From assembly GCA_040902855.1 (NCBI GenBank), contig JBBDWN010000048.1, forward strand, positions 1 through 5,857: a DNA stretch of 5,857 bases, read 5' to 3'. The position numbers were made by a program, and so were the translations under genes. Origin of the DNA: DATHWB01 sp040902855 (GTDB taxonomy: Bacteria; Actinomycetota; Acidimicrobiia; Spongiisociales; ZC4RG35). Below are positions 1-5,857 of this stretch, piece after piece. The first letter of the stretch is position 1. Each line of letters opens with the position of its first letter. A model generated the notes under the pieces. That model ran no database searches, had not been told where the DNA came from, and saw only the letters and a program-made list of their open reading frames with translations.

Positions 1-1130
1 GTCGAAGCCCCCGACCGATCGCCGGGCGTGCCCGGAAGGACCTCGTTCCTCACGTCGAGGATCGGCGCGACCAGCGAGGTCATCGTCAGGCGCAGGATCG
101 TCTCGGGTGTCAGGTCGGTCCACGCCCACCCGGCGGCTTCGGCGAGCATCCGGGGCATCTCTTCGACAGGGCGGAATCGTGCCGTCGCGGCGGCGGCGAG
201 GAGCACGAGGCCGCCGTTGCGCTGACGGTCGAGGTCGCCGCGGGCGAGCGTCTTGCGTGTGCGGGCGAAGGCCAGTGCCTGCGGTCCGTTCATGTACTGC
301 TCGCCGGGAGAGAAGTCTGCTCCCGATGCCGAGTCTCGCATCCCCGAATCGAGGTGGATCTGGATCCCGCCGAGTACGTTGCCGAGCGCCTCTTGGAAAC
401 CTTCGAACCCGGTGAGCAGCATGCCGTCGAGTTTGTACCCGGCGAGTTCTTCGAGCGTCGCGATGAGGAGGTCCGGCCCGCCGTTGGCGAGGGCCGAATT
501 GATCTTGTTCGGCGAGCGGCCGGGGATCCGAACCCAGGAGTCGCGCGGGATGCCCACGATGTCGAAGGTGGCTGCCACCCCGTCGAATCCGACGAGATGC
601 AACGAGTCTGCCCTGGCTCGGATGGCGTCCTCGCCTTTACGGGCGTCAGACCCCACCACTGCGATGACGGCGGACTCGTATCCGAGATCGCGGTGGCCGA
701 GTGAGGGAAGGTCCACTGCCACGATCCGCCAGCCATCGCCTCGGTGGACTGCTGCGAGGAGATCGGCTCCGGCAGTGACCAGTGCGATACGTGTTCCGTC
801 GAGTTCGGCGGTTCCGCCGGAAGCGGTCCGCCCTGCCATCCCGTCGGCGATGCCCCGCTCCGGCAGGTATTGGGTCTCCACGGTGGAGTCGCCGACCCCG
901 GCGGCGTGGTCGTAGATCGAGATGACGAGTTCGGCGAGGTCGTCCGGTACCCCGGTCACCGAGATCGGGGGCGGAGGAGGCAGCGTGGACGTGGTGCTGG
1001 AGGTCGACGTCGACGTTGACATCGACGTGGTCGGTGCCGGCACCGCGGGGGCAGCCTCCGGCTTCGGCGTGCAGGCAGCCGCCAGGAGTACCAAAGTGAC
1101 GAAAGCGGCGACCGATCGAATGGCTGTCAC
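1..1130 (-). CDS. LytR-CpsA-Psr (LCP) family cell-wall glycopolymer transferase, lipoprotein-like, C-terminus cut by window edge
   Basis: LCP proteins transfer undecaprenyl-linked glycopolymers (teichoic acid, arabinogalactan, capsule) onto peptidoglycan outside the membrane. The reading frame is open for 376 codons to the window edge. It starts at GTG 1130; an in-frame TAG at 1143-1145 excludes any longer start. A weak AGGG (1144-1141) lies 10 bases upstream. Residues 1-20 form a signal peptide ending VLLAAAC, a lipobox-like site with Cys20. Residues 21-55 are a Ser/Thr/Pro linker, and 60-155 an N-terminal segment I do not recognise. The LCP domain follows: VGSDAR (159-164), RADSL (173-177), IPRDSWVRIPG (194-204), NKINSA (208-213) and NGPQALAFARTRK (281-293) with GDLDRQRN (298-305). 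These carry the Asp and Arg positions that bind the polyprenyl-pyrophosphate substrate in this family. The last visible part, with VLPGTPG, resembles the usual domain end, so probably only a few tens of residues are missing. The family call is firm. The polymer substrate is unknown. The promoter would lie in or beyond the N gap. Confidence 0.9.
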   Translation of the reverse strand, partial: MTAIRSVAAFVTLVLLAAACTPKPEAAPAVPAPTTSMSTSTSTSSTTSTLPPPPPISVTGVPDDLAELVISIYDHAAGVGDSTVETQYLPERGIADGMAGRTASGGTAELDGTRIALVTAGADLLAAVHRGDGWRIVAVDLPSLGHRDLGYESAVIAVVGSDARKGEDAIRARADSLHLVGFDGVAATFDIVGIPRDSWVRIPGRSPNKINSALANGGPDLLIATLEELAGYKLDGMLLTGFEGFQEALGNVLGGIQIHLDSGMRDSASGADFSPGEQYMNGPQALAFARTRKTLARGDLDRQRNGGLVLLAAAATARFRPVEEMPRMLAEAAGWAWTDLTPETILRLTMTSLVAPILDVRNEVLPGTPGDRSGAS

Positions 1131-1155
1131 GGTCGTGCGACCCTACCGGGCGAGG

Positions 1156-1255
1156 NNNNNNNNNNNNNNNNNNNNNNNNNNNNNNNNNNNNNNNNNNNNN
1201 NNNNNNNNNNNNNNNNNNNNNNNNNNNNNNNNNNNNNNNNNNNNNNNNNNNNNNN
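1156..1255. other. Assembly gap of exactly 100 N
   Basis: One hundred consecutive N. This round number is the usual placeholder for a scaffold join of unknown length. The true distance between the LCP gene and the methyltransferase, and anything encoded there, cannot be read. The 73 bases from 1256 to 1328, between the gap and the methyltransferase stop codon, contain no gene that I can see. Confidence 0.98.
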
Positions 1256-1328
1256 GTTCGTGTGGAGGCGTCGCGGACGTTTCTGTTCGCACGAGGACGG
1301 GCGCACGTTTTCGAGGCTCGGAGACGGC

Positions 1329-1934
1329 TCAGTCCGCGACCCGCTTCTCGAATATCGAAATGAACTGTGGCGATCGGATCAGATTGAACTCGGAGTGGGT
1401 CTCGATCAGGCCGATTCCAGCCGTCAGACGGCGGAGCTTCTTCGGCCACAGCTTGTGCCAGTGCACCTCGCGAGCCTTCCAAGGTCTGCCGTGCAGGATG
1501 ATCGAGGTCGGGATCGCATACATGCCGCGAATCGGCTCGGCTGGATAAATGAGGAGCGCTCTTCCTCCGGGGCGCAGCACCCGGGCCACTTCTGCGAGCG
1601 CATCGCCCAGCGGTGGGATGTGCTCGATGGCGTGGACGGAGAGAATGAAGTCGAAGGTGTCATCGTCGAACTCGAGGCGCTCGGCGTGCATCGTGCGGAC
1701 CCGGTCGGTCTCGGCCAGTTCCGACGCATTCGGATTGCTGTCGATGCCGACGATATCGATCCCACGCTCGGCGAGGCGACTGGTGAGGTGGCCCCGTCCA
1801 CAACCGACTTCGAGGACCTTGTGCGGCGGGGAGATGGGGAGGAGCTCATCGATCCTGCGGAGATGAGTCGGATCCCATCGGTTGGCGAGGGCGTAGCGGT
1901 ACGAGTCGTAGATGATCGGCGATCTAGTGGCCAT
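1329..1934 (-). CDS. Class I SAM-dependent methyltransferase (Methyltransf_11-like)
   Basis: A complete 201-residue protein predicted to move a methyl group from S-adenosylmethionine to an unidentified acceptor in the cytoplasm. Residues 39-55 form the glycine-rich SAM-binding motif I (VLEVGCGRGHL). Asp65 in VGIDSN is the acidic residue expected at the end of strand 2, which contacts the ribose. HAERLEFDDDTFD (83-95) matches the adenine-binding region, FILSVHAIEHI (96-106) is motif IV, and VARVLRPGGRALLIYP (116-131) is the post-motif strand. The C-terminal third, rich in Trp, His and Lys around 148-170, is probably the acceptor-binding part. I chose ATG 1934 because AGGAG lies 10 bases upstream and because the 38 extra residues from ATG 2048 read like untranslated sequence. 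It shares orientation with the LCP gene, but the N gap stops any operon claim. A role in envelope glycan or lipid modification is possible from that neighbour only. The methyltransferase fold is clear; the substrate is not. Confidence 0.88.
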   Translation of the reverse strand: MATRSPIIYDSYRYALANRWDPTHLRRIDELLPISPPHKVLEVGCGRGHLTSRLAERGIDIVGIDSNPNASELAETDRVRTMHAERLEFDDDTFDFILSVHAIEHIPPLGDALAEVARVLRPGGRALLIYPAEPIRGMYAIPTSIILHGRPWKAREVHWHKLWPKKLRRLTAGIGLIETHSEFNLIRSPQFISIFEKRVAD

Positions 1935-1944
1935 GTGGTCGGTG

Positions 1945-1949
1945 CTCCT
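1945..1949 (-). promoter_or_regulatory. Shine-Dalgarno AGGAG of the methyltransferase gene
   Basis: CTCCT on the plus strand reads AGGAG on the coding strand, 10 bases before ATG 1934. It supports this start over the in-frame ATG at 2048, which would add 38 low-quality residues. Confidence 0.5.
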
Positions 1950-2111
1950 GGAGGTAGGTGTTGACGGGAGGAGCGTGCGCGTTGCTGCCCAGCCAGACAC
2001 GAATCGATGATGATGCCACGTCGCGGACGTTCCAAAGTGCAGCCGCAACAGAAGTGGCGCCCGCCCGGGACGACGCTTGTCGTGAGCTCAGCTCCGTCGT
2101 GGAAGCACCGG

Positions 2112-2333
2112 TCACCGTCTGAGTTCGATGAGGAGATTCCGCATGAAGTCACCCGGCGGGTGCTGCGGGCTCTCGATCGTTCGATGGCAGCCGGAGCCGT
2201 CCAACTCGAGGTCGACCAGGACGGGGGCGAGGCGCAGGGAATGAGCGGCGTCGTGTCGCGTGGAAACGACCCACAGGGGCCGATCGAACCCACCGTCGGG
2301 GTCGTGCCGCAGATCGGGAAGGAAGCGCTCAGG
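2112..2333 (-). pseudogene. Possible 3' remnant of a minus-strand gene (73 open codons, no start)
   Basis: Between in-frame stops at 2334-2336 and 2112-2114 the minus strand is open for 73 codons. Its codon use resembles the neighbouring genes, and it includes protein-like stretches such as RPLWVVSTRHDAAHSLRL and ending FMRNLLIELRR. No ATG or GTG is present except the internal Met near the end. A single frameshift near 2333 would join it to an upstream minus-strand frame starting at ATG 2461, but that frame overlaps the hppA promoter region. I do not recognise a family. It may instead be the mirror frame of a non-coding or plus-strand sequence, since codon boundaries on both strands coincide here. 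Low confidence. Confidence 0.2.
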
Positions 2334-2387
2334 TCAGATTCGGATGCGTCTGCCCAGCGCAGTATTCGCAGAGGCGTCGAGTCCTCA

Positions 2388-2428
2388 ATCGAGAGATTGT
2401 CGGGAGACGACCTCGATCTCTCTTCCCG
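2388..2428. repeat. Overlapping inverted repeats upstream of the hppA promoter
   Basis: GAGAGAT (2391-2397) is a perfect inverted repeat of ATCTCTC (2416-2422). ATCGAG (2388-2393) also pairs with CTCGAT (2412-2417), GTCG (2399-2402) with CGAC (2408-2411), and CGGGA (2401-2405) with TCCCG (2424-2428). Some of these pairings exclude each other. The cluster lies 33-73 bases upstream of the -10-like element, a place where a regulator could bind DNA. If transcription starts further upstream it could instead be an RNA structure. The function is unproven. Confidence 0.35.
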
Positions 2429-2435
2429 AGCCGGT

Positions 2436-2466
2436 TTGGAGCGCGGCGAGGTGCCCGCCATATACT
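2436..2466 (+). promoter_or_regulatory. Candidate sigma-70-type promoter of hppA
   Basis: TATACT at 2461-2466 is a five-of-six match to the TATAAT -10 consensus. The nearest -35-like hexamer, TTGGAG (2436-2441), matches only the TTG and sits at a long spacing of 19 bases, so the -10 carries most of the evidence. A start near 2473 would give a leader of about 33 bases containing the Shine-Dalgarno sequence. Confidence 0.4.
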
Positions 2467-2490
2467 GCGCCGCCCCCTTCTAGTCGTTTC

Positions 2491-2496
2491 GGGAGA
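2491..2496 (+). promoter_or_regulatory. Shine-Dalgarno sequence of hppA
   Basis: GGGAGA lies 9 bases before ATG 2506. It fixes the start at this codon. The longer frame that is open from 2260 passes through the promoter and does not resemble a pyrophosphatase before this Met. Confidence 0.55.
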
Positions 2497-2505
2497 GAAC
2501 ACGCG

Positions 2506-4572
2506 ATGACAAATACAGTCCTGTCGGTCGCGCTCGTCGCCGGAGTGGCAGCACTGGGACTCGCCGTGTTCTACACGCGGGCAGTGCTGGCCACATCCCA
2601 GGGCAACGAGCGCATGGTGGAGATTGCCGCCGCCATTCGAGAAGGCGCGATGGCCTTCATCCGCCGTGAATACACCTGGGTGGCGGCCTTTGTCGCCGGG
2701 ATGGCCGTCCTCATCTATATCTTCCTCGAGTGGGGTCGCCCGTGGGGCGCGATCGCCTATGTGGCCGGTGCAGTGCTCTCCGCCGGGGCAGGGTTTGTCG
2801 GTATGCGCATCGCCACCGCCGCCAACTCTCGGACCACCGAGGCCGCCCGCACAGGGGGCATCCCCGCCGCGCTGCCGATCGCCTTCCGGGGTGGTGCGGT
2901 CATGGGGTTCACCGTTGCCGGCTTCGGACTGCTGGGTGTCGTCGGCGCCTACATCCTCTTCCGCAACGTCCTCGAACTCGACGCCTGGGCAGACATCGTG
3001 ACCGCGGTCGGACTCGGCGGATCGTCCATCGCTCTGTTCGCCCGTGTGGGTGGCGGCATCTACACCAAAGCCGCCGACGTCGGGGCGGACCTGGTCGGCA
3101 AGGTGGAGGCCGGGATACCGGAAGACGACCCCCGCAACCCGGCGGTCATCGCCGACAACGTCGGTGACAACGTCGGTGACGTCGCTGGCATGGGTGCCGA
3201 CCTCTTCGAGTCCTACGTCGGCTCGCTCGTCGCACCGATCGCCTTCGCCGCCATCGTGTTCAGCGGAAACCCGGCGCTGCAGGTGGCGGCGATCATGTTC
3301 CCGCTGGCCGTCGGAACCGTCGGCATGTTTGCCTCGATCATCGGATCCTTCCTCGTGCGGACCAAGGACGAGAGCCATCTGGCCGCCGCCCTGCACCGAG
3401 GCACCAACTTCGCTCTCATCGCCACCGCTCTCGCCACACTCGGACTCGTGTACTGGGTGTTCAGCGACGCCGGTCTCGCCAACCCGGTCGGGCTCTGGTT
3501 CTCGGTCGTCGGCGGTCTGGTTGTCGGGTGGTTCGTCGGCAAGATCTCCGAGTGGTTCACTTCGGACGAGTACAAGACCGTCAAGGAGATCGCCCGCCAG
3601 AGCCAGACCGGCCCTGCCACGGTCATCATCTCCGGCATCGCCGAAGGCATGCGTTCGGCGGCCTTCTCCGTGGGCGTGGTCGTGGTGGGTATCGCCGTTG
3701 CGTTCTTCTCGGGTGAGTGGGCGTTCGGGGACATCGCCGGGGGCGGCATCTACGGGGTCGCCGTGGCCGCCATCGGTGTGCTCGCCACGCTCGGAATCAC
3801 GATCTCGGTCGATGCATACGGTCCGATCGCCGACAACGCCGGCGGAATCGCCGAGATGGCGCACCTCCCGAAGGAAGTGCGAGAGGCCACCGATGCCCTC
3901 GATTCGCTCGGGAACACGACGGCCGCTGTCGCCAAGGGCTTCGCGATTGCTTCGGCCGCCGTCACCGCCCTCGCACTGTTCGCAACCTTCACCAAGGCGG
4001 TCCAACTCGAAGTGATCAACCTCGTGAAGGTGGAAACGGTGATCGGGCTCTTCCTCGGTGGGGCGTTCCCGTTCCTGTTCGCGGCCATGACCATGAACGC
4101 CGTGGGGCGGTCCGCTGGGAAGATGATCGACGAAGTGCGACGTCAGTTCCGTGAGATCCCCGGTCTGAAGGCCGGTGACCCGAACGCCAAGGCTGACTAC
4201 GCCACATGCGTCGACATCGCCACCGCCGCCGCCCTGCGGGAGATGGTGATCCCCGGTGCATTGGCCGTGATTCTGCCGCTGGTCATCGGCTTCTACGACG
4301 TCGAGATGCTCGGTGGGTTCCTGGCCGGCGCACTCGTCACCGGGTTCCTGCTGGCGATCTTCATGGCGAACTCCGGTGGAGCCTGGGACAACGCCAAGAA
4401 GTTCATCGAGGCCGGCGCCTACGGAGGCAAAGGCTCGGACGAGCACAAGGCGGCCGTCATCGGCGACACCGTCGGCGACCCGTTCAAGGACACGTCCGGC
4501 CCGGCGATGAACATCGTCATCAAGGTGATGACCATCGTCTCCCTGATCTTTGCCAGCGCCTTCATCGGCTGA
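2506..4572 (+). CDS. hppA: Membrane-bound ion-translocating pyrophosphatase, predicted K+-dependent
   Basis: A complete 688-residue integral membrane enzyme that hydrolyses pyrophosphate to two phosphates and pumps H+ and/or Na+ out of the cytoplasm. Members usually have about 16 membrane helices, and the many hydrophobic segments here fit. The hallmark loop is intact: ADVGADLVGKVEAGIPEDD (190-208), then NPAVIADNVGDNVGD (211-225), whose Asp residues hold Mg-PPi. Further substrate motifs are DAYGPIADNAGG (436-447), NSGGAWDNAKKFIE (622-635) and GDTVGDPFKDTSGP (653-666). Glu235 in LFESY sits at the ion-gate position used by Na+-pumping and many H+-pumping members. In GNTTAAVAKG (469-478), Ala473 replaces the Lys that substitutes for potassium in K+-independent enzymes, and Ala476 is at the linked second position. 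This predicts potassium dependence. The sequence does not settle whether H+, Na+ or both are moved. It is probably a single-gene transcription unit, with its own promoter candidate and a strong hairpin 15 bases after the stop. Confidence 0.97.
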   Translation: MTNTVLSVALVAGVAALGLAVFYTRAVLATSQGNERMVEIAAAIREGAMAFIRREYTWVAAFVAGMAVLIYIFLEWGRPWGAIAYVAGAVLSAGAGFVGMRIATAANSRTTEAARTGGIPAALPIAFRGGAVMGFTVAGFGLLGVVGAYILFRNVLELDAWADIVTAVGLGGSSIALFARVGGGIYTKAADVGADLVGKVEAGIPEDDPRNPAVIADNVGDNVGDVAGMGADLFESYVGSLVAPIAFAAIVFSGNPALQVAAIMFPLAVGTVGMFASIIGSFLVRTKDESHLAAALHRGTNFALIATALATLGLVYWVFSDAGLANPVGLWFSVVGGLVVGWFVGKISEWFTSDEYKTVKEIARQSQTGPATVIISGIAEGMRSAAFSVGVVVVGIAVAFFSGEWAFGDIAGGGIYGVAVAAIGVLATLGITISVDAYGPIADNAGGIAEMAHLPKEVREATDALDSLGNTTAAVAKGFAIASAAVTALALFATFTKAVQLEVINLVKVETVIGLFLGGAFPFLFAAMTMNAVGRSAGKMIDEVRRQFREIPGLKAGDPNAKADYATCVDIATAAALREMVIPGALAVILPLVIGFYDVEMLGGFLAGALVTGFLLAIFMANSGGAWDNAKKFIEAGAYGGKGSDEHKAAVIGDTVGDPFKDTSGPAMNIVIKVMTIVSLIFASAFIG

Positions 4573-4587
4573 GCGAACACCGAATCG

Positions 4588-4625
4588 ACGGCCCCCGGCG
4601 ATTGCCGGGGGCCGTTGTCGTTGCG
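4588..4625 (+). terminator. Rho-independent-type terminator hairpin after hppA
   Basis: ACGGCCCCCGGC (4588-4599) and GCCGGGGGCCGT (4604-4615) form a perfect 12-bp stem around a GATT loop, 15 bases after the hppA stop codon. The tail TGTCGTTGCG is only moderately T-rich, which is common for actinobacterial terminators. It separates hppA from the next gene. Confidence 0.85.
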
Positions 4626-4643
4626 CTACCTTCGAATCCGCCA

Positions 4644-5857
4644 ATGACTGTCCGCATCACCTTCGTCCGCCACGCCCGATCTGAGGCCAACGAGTCCGAG
4701 ATCTGGCAGGGCCAGGGCGATGCACCGCTCTCGGAGACGGGGCGTCGGCAGGCTGCCGCTCTCGGGGAACGACTCGCGTCTCGCTCCTTCGATCTCGTCG
4801 TGTCCTCGGATCTGACGCGTGCCCACGACACGGCATTGGCCACCGGCCATCACGTGGAGACTGACCCGGCATGGAGGGAGATGCATCTCGGGGATTGGGA
4901 AGGCCGGACGTTCCAGGAGGTGGCCGAAGAACATCCCGATCTGCTGGCGGCAATCCGGGCGGGGGAGGCGGTCAAGTTCGGCAAGATCGGGGAGTCGGTC
5001 CAACAATTCGAAGAGCGGGCGTTCGGCGCGCTCGACGCCCTCGTGCGTCGCGTCGGGTCTGGTTCGGTGGCAGTCGTCACCCATGGGGGTCTCATCGATG
5101 CCATCGTCGGACGACTCATCGGCCGGGCGGAACGTCGCACCTATCCGATCGTGGCCAACACCGCCCTCACCGATATCCGCTTCGAGGCGTTGGGTGATTC
5201 CGATCCGGTGTATCGGCTGCAGTCGTTCAACGATGCCACCCATCTCGGGTGGGAGGAAGGGTTCCTGGGTCGGATGAGGCAGGAGGGCCGGCCGGTGATC
5301 GGCTTCCTTCGCCACGGCGTGACCCGGGCGAATCGGGAACGTCGGATCCAGGGTCAAACCTGCTGGGGACTCGACGAAAAAGGATTCGATCAAGCCGCGC
5401 GGTTCGCGCAGAGCTACGGGCGGGTCGACCGGATCTGGTCGTCGCCGATCCAGCGGGCCATGGAAACGGCTTCGGCGCTTGCCCCGCCGGAAGCCACCCC
5501 CGATGACGATCTGAAGGAGATGGGATTCGGGACCTGGGAGGGGGTCAGCTACGCCGAACTGATCGACGGCGGCGACGAGATCGCCAGGCGTGTCTTCATC
5601 GACGGCGAGGATCTTCCCCGAGGTGGCGCCGAACAGTTTTCGGACGTGGCCAAACGGATGCGGTCGTTTCTCGACCGGGTGGACCTGGATCGGGGCGAGC
5701 GGGTGATCGCCGTGTCGCATGGAGCAGCAATCAAGTCACTGATCGCCGACATGCACGGCCGGGGGACCGACATCAACCGCGACCTGGCCGTCAGCCACAA
5801 CACGGGCGTCAGCCACATCGTCCTGACCGAGCAGGGTCCATGGCTGGCCGACTGGTC
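4644..5857 (+). CDS. Tandem two-domain histidine phosphatase (phosphoglycerate mutase-like), C-terminus cut by window edge
   Basis: The frame is open for 404 codons from ATG 4644 to the window end and holds two histidine-phosphatase superfamily domains, which remove phosphate through a phosphohistidine intermediate. Domain 1 (about 1-205) has FVRHARSEAN with Arg9 and nucleophile His10, SSDLTRAHDTA with Arg59, acid Glu79 in REMHLGDWEG, and VVTHGG with His147. It closes with FNDATHL (195-201), the usual domain ending. Domain 2 (about 217 onward) has FLRHGVTRAN with Arg223 and His224, SSPIQRAMETA with Arg271, Glu292 in KEMGFGTWEG, and AVSHGAA with His359. Both catalytic sets are complete. By comparison with domain 1, roughly 10-25 residues are missing at the end. 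Most relatives have one domain of about 200 residues. The substrate is unknown: CobC-like alpha-ribazole phosphatase, a GpmB-like enzyme or a sugar phosphatase are all possible. No Shine-Dalgarno precedes the ATG, so a leaderless or weakly initiated message is likely. Confidence 0.92.
   Translation, partial: MTVRITFVRHARSEANESEIWQGQGDAPLSETGRRQAAALGERLASRSFDLVVSSDLTRAHDTALATGHHVETDPAWREMHLGDWEGRTFQEVAEEHPDLLAAIRAGEAVKFGKIGESVQQFEERAFGALDALVRRVGSGSVAVVTHGGLIDAIVGRLIGRAERRTYPIVANTALTDIRFEALGDSDPVYRLQSFNDATHLGWEEGFLGRMRQEGRPVIGFLRHGVTRANRERRIQGQTCWGLDEKGFDQAARFAQSYGRVDRIWSSPIQRAMETASALAPPEATPDDDLKEMGFGTWEGVSYAELIDGGDEIARRVFIDGEDLPRGGAEQFSDVAKRMRSFLDRVDLDRGERVIAVSHGAAIKSLIADMHGRGTDINRDLAVSHNTGVSHIVLTEQGPWLADW

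Larger units (their letters stand above)
1935..2505. other. Divergent intergenic region between methyltransferase and hppA
   Basis: A 571-base stretch that I read as mostly non-coding. It must hold the 5' ends of both divergent genes. Near the hppA end it has a -10-like TATACT (2461-2466), a Shine-Dalgarno GGGAGA (2491-2496) and overlapping inverted repeats (2388-2428). In the middle, 2112-2333 is open on the minus strand but has no ATG or GTG that could start it. On the plus strand a 158-codon frame (2007-2483) is open too. It has no Shine-Dalgarno, uses many codons rare in the neighbours (AGA, AGG, ATA, TCA, AGT) and runs over the hppA promoter, so I do not call it a gene. I see no convincing promoter for the methyltransferase. 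Confidence 0.55.

Noticed and set aside
253..915. A 220-codon plus-strand frame opposite the LCP gene
   Set aside because: The minus strand here encodes clear LCP motifs. The plus frame is Ser/Pro/Arg-rich mirror sequence.
1000..1030. Short GACGT-like repeats
   Set aside because: They are explained by the Ser/Thr codons of the low-complexity linker in the LCP protein.
1257..1295. Possible hairpin downstream of the methyltransferase (TTCGTGTG with CGCACGAG)
   Set aside because: The 8-bp stem contains two G-T wobbles and has a 23-base loop with no T-tract, too weak to call a terminator.
2007..2483. A 158-codon plus-strand frame upstream of hppA
   Set aside because: No Shine-Dalgarno, many codons rare in the neighbouring genes, no recognised motif, and it overlaps the candidate hppA promoter.
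2260..2505. N-terminal extension of the hppA reading frame
   Set aside because: The frame is open upstream, but the translation does not resemble a pyrophosphatase. It would cross the promoter candidate, and a Shine-Dalgarno sequence places the start at 2506.
2329..4644. A 771-codon open frame on the minus strand opposite hppA
   Set aside because: Its codon boundaries coincide with those of hppA, so the strong GC bias of the real gene removes stops from the mirror frame. The translation is low-complexity and rich in Asp, Gly, His and Arg, with no recognisable domain.
4626..5720. A 364-codon open frame on the minus strand opposite the phosphatase
   Set aside because: It is codon-aligned with the plus-strand gene, which has two complete catalytic motif sets. 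The minus-strand translation shows no domain.

Overview
The window looks like a piece of a high-GC actinobacterial draft genome or metagenome bin. G and C dominate third codon positions, one start is GTG, and an LCP-type cell-wall protein is present. The lineage is inferred; no 16S rRNA or taxonomic marker lies in the window. A run of exactly 100 N (1156-1255) is a scaffold gap, so the left flank (1-1155) and the rest are joined by scaffolding, not by read sequence.

Left part, minus strand. From 1130 down past the window edge runs a LytR-CpsA-Psr (LCP) family protein with a lipoprotein-type signal sequence and a Ser/Thr/Pro linker. LCP proteins attach glycopolymers to peptidoglycan outside the membrane. 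Beyond the gap, 1934 down to 1329 encodes a small class I SAM-dependent methyltransferase. Its substrate cannot be read from the sequence.

Middle. A 571-base divergent intergenic region (1935-2505) separates the methyltransferase from the large plus-strand gene. It holds a good -10-like TATACT and a Shine-Dalgarno sequence for that gene, a cluster of inverted repeats, and a short minus-strand open stretch without a start codon that may be a gene remnant. The large gene (2506-4572) is a complete 688-residue membrane-bound ion-translocating pyrophosphatase (hppA). Its loop and helix motifs are intact. At the position that governs potassium dependence it has Ala instead of Lys, so it is predicted to be a K+-dependent pump. 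A strong 12-bp GC hairpin ends the transcription unit.

Right part. From 4644 past the window end runs a protein made of two histidine-phosphatase domains in tandem, each with a complete catalytic set. The terminator hairpin between hppA and this gene suggests separate transcription.

The genes do not form one obvious pathway. The LCP protein suits envelope assembly, and the pyrophosphatase couples PPi hydrolysis to ion pumping. The tandem phosphatase acts on an unknown phosphorylated substrate. I see no mobile element, CRISPR array, tRNA or rRNA, and no clear evidence for a wholly new system. The most notable points are the double phosphatase, the predicted potassium dependence of the pump and the lipoprotein architecture of the LCP protein.
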